From: Phoronis ovalis
Taxonomy: Eukaryota > Phoronida > Phoronidae
DNA length: 28,302 nucleotides
Direction of reading: 5' to 3'
Assembly: GCA_028565635.1 (NCBI GenBank)
Contig: JAOXYB010039173.1
Coordinates: forward strand, 1-28,302
In this document: positions 18,929 through 28,302 of the stretch, in pieces
Numbering within the stretch: position 1 is the stretch's first letter
Layout of the letters: each line of letters starts with the position of its first letter
Notes under the pieces: generated by a model
The model's database searches: none
Told to the model about the DNA's origin: nothing
Seen by the model: the letters and a program-made list of their open reading frames with translations, nothing else
Translations under genes and position numbers: made by a program

Positions 18929-20280
18929 GTTTAATGGTGAAAATGTGAGAAAACGAATACCAACACCAGTATTACAACACTGAATAGACAACACACACTG
19001 CAGCTACGAGTATGGAATAATGACCCAGTATTGATCCTTCCTTGATTAACTTCTTTTATCTGGCAAATGAGAACCTCCATCACTACACATTAATATGAAT
19101 AAATGAATAAATTATCATACGCACCTCGGGGGAATATTACAAATGCAGCAGATTTGTTTGTTTTAAATTATTTTTTAAAATAGTTTTTATTAGACATGTT
19201 ATAGCTGATATTTGTCTTCTAAGGCTTGCTCAATAAAATTGTAATAATTTATTTTCTAAAACATGTTTAGAAAAGTTCTTTTCCTGGTGAATATTTGCTT
19301 TTAACTAACTGCTTTTACTGTCAAATTTAGATGAAAAATTGTATTGAGGGAGAATAATTATATAATTATGAAACATACTGAAAACATACTCAGATAATTT
19401 GAATAAAAAAGGCTAAAAAGAAGGAAAATAACCCGCACGTGTCACAATCTGCATTATATTTTTGATAGAAATATAAATATTAAGCTATCCAGTTTCAAAT
19501 ATAATTTTTGTGTTGCTTACAACCAATTTTGTAATAAATGAATCTATTATTGTCGTATCTCTTGTGGGTCTGCTGAATTTTTGAATTATTGAGTCAGGAA
19601 GTTGGATATTTTTTTATGGTAATGAGATTGACAAGCTAGCATAATGTTTTTGTTAATTGTGTGAATCCAATTTGTTTAGCAGTTGGCTATAGACATACAT
19701 AAATCGGGAGCATTTGGTGAATTATACATACTTGTTTAGGGTTTGCCTATGCTATGTTTAATAGGTGCTGAATAACAAACACAATAGTAAGTAACATGAA
19801 TACTGTTCTTTGATAGCACGGGCACATTGTAACCTTTTTACTGTAGCTCTGTTGACATAATCAGTTCATTAGGATTCTGCTATGCATTATGTTAATGAAT
19901 TTGTATTAATTTATTCTAATAGCTATTTCATCATTCAAATAGTTTTAAAATTTCCGATCAATATAGACTAAAATTTTTCTGTTTGGTGTATTGCATTCGC
20001 ATAAATAAGTAAGAACAAATAGAGACAAATTTCTTCAAAATGTTTTGTAAGGTGAAAATGATCCAATTATACCTAACATATATGGTACAATTTGATGATT
20101 CCTGTCAGAAAGCTTGTTGTATATTGAAAATTACACTCAACTTTAACACCGGTAAAAAAGAAAAATAAAGACATGCTTTGAGCACAACAACAATTCATGT
20201 TAAGCTACTAAAGCTTGTTTTCTGTCTGGTGTTTTAGTGGAAATGGAATATTACTCAAAACTAGTGGAAACATTGAATTG
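18929..20280. other. AT-rich sequence, no gene seen
   Basis: No coding-like frame on either strand. A minus-strand donor-like CCCCCGAG/GTGCGT near 19124 has no in-frame ATG. Possible 5' flank or intron of the CELF-like gene, depending on where its RRM1 exons lie. Confidence 0.5.
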
Positions 20281-20530
20281 TCCAACCAGCCATACTTCAC
20301 TCATGTACATGATGCAGCTGGAGCCCCCGAGTACCTGTAAATCAGGATGACTAAGTTATAAATAGATGGATGCAGTCACGCGAGGAGGCCGCTTCTTCAA
20401 GGCAAAACATTAATACTTGGAGAAGCGTTGAATGAGCCCTATGCAACAGCAAGACTACATGAAGATCTACTGTAGGAAAACAGACTGTTAAGGGACATGC
20501 CAAAGTAATATACCAGTGTGTTTGGAGATA
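20281..20530. other. GC-richer block, possible old retroelement fragment
   Basis: This 250-base stretch is clearly less AT-rich than its surroundings. The minus strand contains an acceptor-like TGATTTACAG at about 20336 followed by 26 open codons, then stops; no donor in phase is apparent. The segment around CTTGAAGAAGCGGCCTCC (minus strand) resembles tails of dispersed retroelements by general look only. I cannot name it. Confidence 0.25.
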
Positions 20531-22142
20531 AATGTGGTTAGATTTGTGGTACCACCTTTTTGAGTACCAGTTAAAAAATTGAATTAAATAATTTGCCCGA
20601 GCAATCCTGAATGATGAAACTTTAAAAAGTCAGAGAATCTGAATGTTAATCCAATCTACTGCGAAACACGATCAAAACTACTAAAACTGCCATTCATTTA
20701 GCCATTAATATAGCTTTTAAACTAATGAATTGCGTTTTAAACAGTAAACGCAAGAGGCGAAAGTAAAAAAAATATGGAAGCCTTTAGCTAATTAATGCTG
20801 ATAGGTTTTGACAAGTAACTGCAAAAACAATTTTTACTAATAAAGAAGAGGAAACCTTATTATAGTTCATTTTTATTAGATTTCTTTTCATGAAAATGCA
20901 CTCTTCCATATTCTGGAAGCAGAATCTAATTCATAGACACAAATACAAAGGGGAAACTTCATGCTATTTTTGGTTAACTTAAAGTACATTAATTTTGCTC
21001 ATGAGCTAAATCCATGGTAATATTAACTACGATAACACAAGGCAAATTTTATATTCTAACAGAGGCAGATTTGCTCAAAGGAGGATAGCTAAGAGCAGAT
21101 TTTCATGCAACTTCTTAATATAATGCCAAGGAATAACTTAATATTGTAGTAAAACGACAAATTTTCCGACCCATCCAGTTCATGTCTTAATGAACCACTG
21201 TTCAAAATCAGCAGAGAAGAAATAACAGCCAATCAGAAATTTTGTAAAATGTTTTCATTTTCACAATTAGTGCAAATTTGAAATTTATTAAATGGTGAAC
21301 ATTAAAAAATAATTACTGGACACATGTAGGCATTTTAATGACTTCACTTTCATGCTTTACCTATAAACATCTTTTTATTATGTTTTCATTACTTGTCTTA
21401 TTTTAATTAAAAACATTGTAATATAAGTATGTTTACACAGCTATCATTCATTCATCATTGAAACAAATGAATGTATATATCAGGGATGACTGACTCCATG
21501 CATTCAAGCATGATATTTTAATATTAAAATTCTTAGAAATTATATTTGATAACCCAGAATGAGTCAGAGAGAATTTCCTTCCAGTGAGTGCATACCATTG
21601 TTTAAATGTATTCCACTCTCCATTAGGCTTCAAAGTCGGAAGCAGGGCATGGATGAACAAATCCACGATATGTTAATCCACAAAGAAATTGTAAAAGATG
21701 CTACCATAATACCTAGATCAAGATTTTTTTTAAATGAAATTATAAATATTCATCTGATCATCCACTTCTACCAAGAAATGACTGAAACTCGATATTTTAT
21801 ATTCTATATATATAAGATGCGACATTTAATTTTGCATGGAATGAAATATGTGTCCAAGTCTATATTCTAACTGTACATTTCTTATAGTATGTAATCAACA
21901 AAGTAGCATAAATCAGTAAATTCTAGTAGTTCAATTAGCAAAACTGATTCATCGTCAAACTAATAAATGTTATACAGTTAACCACTATTATATGCATACA
22001 AATTTGGGATGCAAGCTCATTGTGGACTTGAAATTAAAAATATTGATTGAATTTTATTTGTAAGGTTAGAAAAGGAGAACTCTGGGTAAAAATTACAAGT
22101 AGTTATTATTTCTTATGAAATATGTTCTGGATATAGTACTTT
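20531..22142. other. AT-rich sequence, no gene seen
   Basis: No recognisable coding region. A 103-codon plus-strand frame at 21559-21870 and an overlapping minus-strand frame have no family motif and the composition of intronic DNA. Confidence 0.5.
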
Positions 22143-22560
22143 ACTCCCGGGGAGGGGGGGGGGCACTGTCATTCAAAGTAACAGTATGTATGTGCCACCC
22201 TCTGGGCCCCCTTTTCAGTTTTTACCAAGGGATATCTTCTTCAAGTTTACTTAACAACTTTTTGCCATGGGTATTTTGTTGCAAATACCTTGTTACCATG
22301 GGGTAAATATTTTAAAAGAAATAACCCTTTACCAGGATTTTCTCTTTAGCAGTGTTTTACCATAGGGTGTACATTTCAAAAAGTTTGTTGCTTTGTATGG
22401 GGGGGGGGGATACTTCTGGATTTCCTTTACCATAGATCTTTTTGCAACTGAGTTTTTACTATGGGGTATATTATTGGAAAGCAGCTTTTACCATGGAGTA
22501 ATCGCTAATTTTACTAATTTTGGTGAGAAATATTTCCCCTGGGTGATTTTCTCCGAAATA
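22143..22560 (+). repeat. Poly-G-headed degenerate TTTACCATGGGGTA repeat, copy 1
   Basis: Two G-tracts (22146-22163 and 22399-22409) each precede a string of diverged units of the type TTTACCATGGGGTATATTTT. They occur near 22222, 22263, 22294, 22331, 22359, 22430, 22457 and 22490, mostly 28-40 bases apart. The open frames here follow from the repeat unit and are not genes. A similar block is at 27903-28190 in the same orientation. Confidence 0.75.
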
Positions 22561-23571
22561 AATTTAATCTTGATAAACCAATGGAATAGCATTTAGGGAT
22601 TGAATAGTAAGAAAACTTAATTTTTCGTAAAGGTTGTATATAAATTGTCATAAATTTTTATCGAGTTGAATCAAACAATCTCCAATTCAAAATTTCAACT
22701 TTAATAAATTCTTATACATCCACCTCTGATGCATTTATTAAAAATAAAGAAATCTTTAAAAAGATGAAAGTTCAATAGTCTACAATTTCCCCCAAAAGTT
22801 ATTCAGAACACTAACAATCACTGCTTCAGAGGAATAACGACAAATTAAGAGAAACACGTTTTTCCCATGAGCTAGAAATTGATTTTTTCTCAGACTTTGA
22901 AGTTTCCATGATATTGATAGACATGTACTTTCCACAGCACCAGTCAAGAAAATTCACACACTCTTAGTCAATACACAAAAACCTTTAAAACCATACAAGA
23001 TTTTTTTAAATTAAAATGCTTAATATTCTAAATATTAATAAGTGCTTAAAATTATAAAAGTAATATTTCTCAACTGAATAAACGTTTTTGAAAGTCCTCA
23101 AGGAAAGCAAATTTGCTTATTTTTAAAATTTATTTTCAAATTTTTTGTATCTGCATTTTAATAATATGTCTGTAAATACCTTTAACATTGTTGAGGAAAA
23201 ACCAATGAGATATAACTAAACATGCTTTAATGAAGTCTACTTAACAACTGGGGCACTTGATTGTGAGTAAGAGGACAGCTGTGTATTGCCTGTTATGAAA
23301 ATACAATGAAATAATCAGATTTATGCAATAAGCATTATAACCCAGGACTATGAGTTTCTCATTTCCTGGATGTTCTTTACCTTGTGAACTATATATCATA
23401 TCTTCATTAAACATTGTCCAAAAATACCTCAAAACCCATTCAAATAATAGCTAAAGGTGGAACAAAACAAAAATCAGTGAAAATGTGGGTCAAACATTTT
23501 CATCCCCAATATGGTCACCATTAGTAAAAAATACCATCTTGTTAGTTTTTGGAAATCTTCATTTTGAAAAT
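22561..23571. other. AT-rich sequence, no gene seen
   Basis: Nothing beyond short A/T runs. Minus-strand frames near 23241-23432 and 23474-23656 are not coding; the second runs into the hairpin. Confidence 0.5.
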
Positions 23572-23712
23572 CCATGTACAAAAGACAGAAATAGTGAAAT
23601 ATGGATAAGAAGTATAAACAAAGAATCTGTGACATTATTATAATAATGTCTGTCACAGATTCTTCGTTTATACTTCTTATCCATATTTCACTGTTTTTGT
23701 CTTTTCTACATG
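23572..23712. repeat. Near-perfect inverted repeat able to form a long hairpin
   Basis: The left arm (23572-23640) includes GTGAAATATGGATAAGAAGT and ATAAACAAAGAATCTGTGAC. The right arm (23641-23712) is its reverse complement with few changes. The centre, GACATTATTATAATAATGTC, is itself a perfect palindrome. The right arm has a 4-base insertion (an extra TGTC next to the centre). Arms of about 70 bases with essentially no loop make a strong cruciform or RNA hairpin. Confidence 0.9.
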
Positions 23713-24237
23713 CACTTGTAATATCAAAGTTCTTGAAAGAAACTAGTAAAAATTAATGTCTCAATAGTTGCAGCAAACAAATATTAATACTGATCTAGTT
23801 TAAAAAAATGTCCCTTATGTACATATGCAACTTTGAGAATTGCTATTTGAACAAAAAGTTGCTGCCTAATTATCCTCTGCCGTGTTATGTACATAGAAGT
23901 GGGTTCTATACCACACAAATTTGTCTTTCTAAACAACAGAAACTATGAAGTTGCTTATGATTTCTGGTCCATTGTTCTGGCGTACAGCTCACTAGTTAAT
24001 TTGACATGGTTATTGGCTTGTGTCACCGCCAGGTCACCAATTATAATTATTCATGATACTATTATCTAATCATATCAATTCAGTTTCATAGACCAGGTGC
24101 CACAAACTTATGTTTGAACAAAGTGGATGCAAAATATATTATATATTCTGTATGTTCTTATATGTTCTGCTTTGATTTTGTAACATTGAAATTGTCAGCA
24201 TTGTAAAGTCAAGTCGACACTTCTTGGTTTTTTTCAC
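23713..24237. other. No gene seen
   Basis: AT-rich. A 60-codon plus-strand frame at 23887-24069 has no recognised motif. Confidence 0.5.
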
Positions 24238-24325
24238 TAAAATAGCATTTTGCCAAGCTGTCGACTTGCCAACATGCCATTTTTATTAAAATAGCATGTT
24301 GTCAAGGTGTAGATTTGTTTCTACA
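24238..24325. repeat. Diverged tandem repeat, 49-bp period, with GTCGAC sites
   Basis: TAAAATAGCA starts at 24238 and again at 24287. Each is followed by a related segment (TTTTGCCAAGCTGTCGACTT, then GTTGTCAAGGTGTAGATTT). An earlier GTCAAGTCGAC at about 24208 may be a third, inverted or degraded, unit. Resembles a minisatellite or the edge of a dispersed repeat. Confidence 0.55.
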
Positions 24326-24365
24326 ACTTGCTATGGGCCACCATAGTCATCTATTAGAATATAAT

Positions 24366-24655
24366 TTTGAAAACAATTTGGTGACAGGACTTGTGAAGCA
24401 AACTTAACCAGAGTTTTATAATAATTCTTGATTAAAATCAAATTTTTGACAAGATGTGTTCTTTATAAAAACTGACTCATATCATTTGTATACCTCAAGA
24501 ATTTTAATGTTTACATCTTCTACTGCAGTACATTTTTGAAAACAATTTGATGACTGTTAAACTCCGAACATACAACCAGAGTTATATAATTTACGTAAAA
24601 ATCAATTATTGAAATTTGTCAAGATGTTCTTAAAATTGTCTTATATTATTCGTTA
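24366..24655. repeat. Two diverged direct copies of about 120 bp, 169-bp offset
   Basis: Copy 1 starts TTTGAAAACAATTTGGTGAC at 24366 and copy 2 starts TTTGAAAACAATTTGATGAC at 24535. Both continue through AACCAGAGTT, TATAAT and GACAAGATGT/GTCAAGATGT blocks. Substitutions and indels show it is an old duplication. Confidence 0.6.
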
Positions 24656-27600
24656 ATGAGTTTGTATTTAGCAAACTTTATCAAAGTAGACAAGTTCCTA
24701 ATAAAATATTGGGACAAAGAGGTAAAATCAATGTTAGTACAACCGTTAGCATAGGTTTGATAACATTGTTAGAAGACAAACAAAAACAGATGTTGTAGAC
24801 ATAGTTAGGAAAAAACTATTATAACATGGTGCATACAACATCATTCATTCCATGGCTGAACTTTGAAAAACTAACAATGAGAAAATTTACAAATCTTATG
24901 TGCTGTCATGAGACTTAAGAATTAATTAAAATTTTGTCCGAGTCTTTTCTTTATTTTATTTTCAGAATATAATCTGGTTACAAATCTTATTTAGATGCAG
25001 TTATGCCGCAGCATAGTATTTGTATGTCAAGATCAATTTTTATTACTTGCACAAATTGTTTTTCTACTGCATATAATAATAATAAGCCATTCTTTATATT
25101 CTATGCAGGAGGCACTTAATTACTACTAATAATCAACGAATATTTATTATATACAACCTAGACAGGTATAGTTATGTATACACATTACAGCCCCTTTATA
25201 CTCCCACATGTCTGCAACAATCATTATTGAATTTTTAATATATTTTCTTAAGATACTTTACATTATTAGAAAACATGTACAATAAACATTCATGTTCCTT
25301 GTATTTTTGTAATAATGAAAGTGTATTTTAAAACTATTGAAATTTACAAATTATTGACATTAATTAAGCAGGTGTTGAAATTCTTATAAATATAGAGCAT
25401 ATGACAGGTATATGATGAATAAAAAACTCATTCTTTGTAAACAGACTGCTTTACAGAGAATTGTGTTGAGCATTCGCTTTGAATATTTTGATTTCACGAA
25501 TCCGCAAGAACTATAAAAAAAAAAGTAAAATAAGATTTATAATTACATCGGATAATACAATTTCTTTTTCGTAGTGACATCAAGTGAGATTGGAGAAATG
25601 TTGCAGGAATCTTGAACAAAAATTCTTTGAATTTCAGGTGGATGGATGTCAAATTTAGGCAAAATACAATGGATTCAATTAACACCATGTAACTGTGAAA
25701 CACACTTTCGTTTTCATAATGTACCTACCAACTTCCTCCTTTGCACCTGAGGAAAATACTATTTTTAATGATAACGAGTTTTTAATATGTTAATTACAAT
25801 ATGATAATGGCAGTGCTGTTATATCTACATCAGGTGCAAATACAATCACTTATTACAAAATAACAAAGACTGTTCATATGACGCACCTGTATATATTTGA
25901 AATAAAATATTTCAGTAAACGAAACTGTCGGGGGATTTGATTTAACACACTACTTGCTAAGTGTGTTTCTTTCCATAGGCAAAGCTTTTAGATTAATGAT
26001 TATATTGCTATTGCACACAACCAGCTTCAGAGGGCATGAAACTAATTATGGACAAAATATGAAGCATGCTCCCTAAGCAATCTTTGTATAACAAGCATTT
26101 GATAAAACATTTGAAGATTTCAGTTTTTTTTCCAATGTGGAGGTCAAATATTTTATTATTTAAAAACCATCTACTGCTAATTAGTCAGAATTTCTTTTGA
26201 AGTACCTGCCTACCTGCATGCTTTCATTATCATTACATGTTGTCTTGTAACAATCAGGACAATCATGTCACTGACACATGGTAAGACAAAATTATAGACC
26301 TATTTACGCACAGTACGGAATTATTAGCGAAGTATCTTCAGTTTATACTAGAATGCTCTAAATCAAAAGATGAAGAATTTCATTTTATGAATTAGTACAT
26401 TTTCAGTTGTTCAAGATGGCCTAAGTACATCATTAGACTCCCCATCCAACTTAATAGAAAAACGTTGTACGTTCATGCACATATCTAATAGAGCAACACT
26501 CCCCGAACTATTATCTCTTCATAATGTGAGCGTACACCCTTTCATACACTACCAGTTAATTTTTTGTGCAGTCTTGTCCATACTGATTTGAGAAAATTGC
26601 GTTGGACCCATAAATCGCACTATTCCAGTGGCAAATAGGCCTGAATTCAAATTCCGATTTTTTAAAAATTGTAATGATCTCTGAAATTTGTTTGCTTTAT
26701 AGTCAGAAGGTACAACATGTTGACTTTACAAAACACACAAAATTAAAATTCTAGGCCCCCTTAAAAAGAAAAAATAAATTTGCATTAATATGCTGGTATT
26801 ATATTCCTATGTAGTGTCAACAAAGCATGCTGTTTTGTACTTAGGCCAATGTGTCTATTAAAAAAGGATTAGTTGAAGTGACACCTGGTGGCAGTACATG
26901 TTACTATGTCAAGTCTCCAATAAACACGGAAGGCCTTAAAACATAAATTTATTTTTCTATATTTGTAAAATGTATGAGGGCTGACAGGTATAAAGGATAT
27001 GATGAGCAGAATTAATAGATTCTGAAAAGGAAGCATATATTAAATTGATGCCTTGTGACACTTGTTTTTCAAGAAGCCAGAATAATGTTAATCCAGTTAT
27101 TCAGATAGAAAATAAGGCATTAACATATAACTCTAACAAACAAATGAGAAAATAATCTTTTTATTAGGATTATTTGAATCTCATAAACCTATTTTTTATA
27201 GTTTTTTGAAAATGATTATTTTTTATAATATGTTATCATTTTATCACTAAATGATTGCTACCATTGTTATTTAGTTTTCATTTTTAAATTTCTGTTATGG
27301 CCTCATTGGCTTCTAGCAAAATGTTCTGATAGTCAAGTCATTTTTCCAACATTACCTAATGCAAAGAACTCATACTCAACAATTTTACAAGTCATTACTA
27401 CAAGTGCTTATTAGTGAATAAAACAGCACCAAGTTGAAAATTTTGATATCTTCCATGGCGATAAAAGGCGAAAGATTAAGGGTAAGCAGCTTTAAAAAGG
27501 ACACACTGTATATTGCAAGTAACTTAAAGTACAGCTGCCAATAAAAGATAATTATATGTACACAATGGTGAGATTAATTAAAAATATGTAATAGTGATAT

Positions 27601-27902
27601 CTACACCTCGCATGCAGACAATGATGGGTGTAACTTATACACAACTATAGCTTCTAACAACGCGAAATATAAAGAATAAATAAAGGATATCCTCTCTTAT
27701 GTGGAACAAATTATCTGCTCATTACAAAGAATTATAAGTGTATCAAAAAATATCTGTACCTGGCTGGCAGCACAGAAGATAATGAAAACAAAATTAATAT
27801 GAAAGAAACACTAACAGTGATGGATAAGGGTGTTACAAACTATATGCCAATGTTGAACAAATCAGAAAATTCCTCTTTTACTAGTGGATATATATACTAT
27901 AC
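24656..27902. other. AT-rich sequence, no gene seen
   Basis: About 3.2 kb without convincing coding sequence, RNA gene or repeat. On the minus strand CCTCAG (AG at 25748-25747) and GTAGGT (from 25728) bracket 18 bases (25729-25746) like a microexon, with no other support. RRM1-type CELF exons were looked for and not seen. Confidence 0.5.
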
Positions 27903-28190
27903 ATGGGGGGGAGGGGTACTGAAATTCCAAGGCACTATAAGCTCTCTGTTTTAGCTGCTATATTTTCCACATTATTTTTTTTTATTGTTCGCAAAACCTT
28001 ATTTACCAGAGTATATTTTCTTTTTAGAAATTTACCACAGGGTATTTTTTCAATACTCATTCACCACAAGATGTGTTTCTTGGAAAACGCATTTTTTGGT
28101 GACCTTTATTTACCACAGGGTCAAGGTTTTTTACACTATGCTGAACATGCCTACCAACATTTTTGACAATTACCACCTCGGGATATGAAC
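27903..28190 (+). repeat. Poly-G-headed degenerate repeat, copy 2
   Basis: It starts ATGGGGGGGAGGGGTACT and is followed by diverged units such as TTTACCAGAGTATATTTTCT, TTTACCACAGGGTATTTTTT and TTTACCACAGGGTCAAGG. It has the same orientation and organisation as the block at 22143-22560, so it is a dispersed repeat. Two overlapping open frames across it are products of the repeat. Confidence 0.7.
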
Positions 28191-28302
28191 TTTTATGTAC
28201 AATTAATTATAGTAATGTCATATATCATTAACCAAACGCCATTTACCAATACAATACACGATATTAAAAGCAAGCCACATGAAACACAGGTATTTATATA
28301 TA
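28191..28302. other. AT-rich right edge of window
   Basis: Too short to interpret; no splice site or coding frame is recognised. Confidence 0.5.

Noticed and set aside
19110-19160. Donor-like CCCCCGAG/GTGCGT on the minus strand as a fourth first exon
   Set aside because: No in-frame ATG before a stop; the neighbouring frames also lack a start.
21559-21870. 103-codon plus-strand frame
   Set aside because: No recognisable domain, AT-driven codon use, and an overlapping open frame on the other strand.
23405-23450. ATG GGT TTT GAG/GTATTT on the minus strand as a first exon
   Set aside because: Phase 0, so it cannot join the phase-1 RRM2 acceptor in frame.
23887-24069. 60-codon plus-strand frame with hydrophobic stretch
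   Set aside because: No motif, short, and in AT-rich non-coding surroundings.
27595-27630. ATG CGA G/GTGTAG on the minus strand as another first exon
   Set aside because: The phase fits but the donor is poor and the coding part is two codons; not separable from chance.

Overview
The window is AT-rich animal nuclear DNA with intron-dominated organisation, short protein-coding exons, and GT...AG introns of 0.3 to 3.3 kb. Decayed DNA-transposon and foldback repeats lie between exons. Degenerate poly-G/TTTACCATGGGGTA repeats and the protein sequence suggest a lophotrochozoan, most likely a bivalve mollusc. That placement is inference; the sequence proves only a metazoan-type gene.

The one gene I can support is on the minus strand. 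It encodes a CELF/Bruno RNA-binding protein of the CELF3-6 branch and resembles vertebrate CELF4. Nine exons, read right to left (12423 down to 5080), give RRM2 (KLFVGM and KGCAFIKY motifs), a long Ala/Pro/Gln/Thr-rich linker and RRM3 (LFIYHL and KCFGFVSF motifs). The protein ends in KPY-stop at 5087. All nine exons join in compatible phases. With the first exon at 15733-15829 the model has 1170 coding bases and encodes 389 residues.

Upstream of the RRM2 exon I do not find the exons for RRM1. I find three short candidate first exons (15733-15829, 17791-17854, 18919-18928). Each starts with ATG, and each ends in GGA G followed by a GT donor, so each splices in phase onto the same acceptor and rebuilds the family motif G-E-D-R-K-L-F-V-G. 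The gene therefore appears to have promoters that make RRM1-less CELF isoforms with different N-termini. RRM1 exons, if present, would lie to the right of this window.

Two further splice features stand out. The RRM3 exon has an AG acceptor exactly 12 bases before a TG that would give the exact family sequence KEGPEG, so this may be a non-canonical TG 3' splice site or a NAGN12TG tandem acceptor. The stop codon is followed 7 bases later by a strong donor, which implies an intron in the 3' UTR and a terminal exon starting near 3040.

The remainder, 1-2500 and 18930-28302, has no recognisable coding sequence. It holds a truncated pogo/Tigger-like transposase with its terminal repeats at the left edge, several inverted repeats (a foldback at 6883-7215 and a hairpin at 23572-23712), tandem duplications, and two copies of a poly-G-headed repeat.
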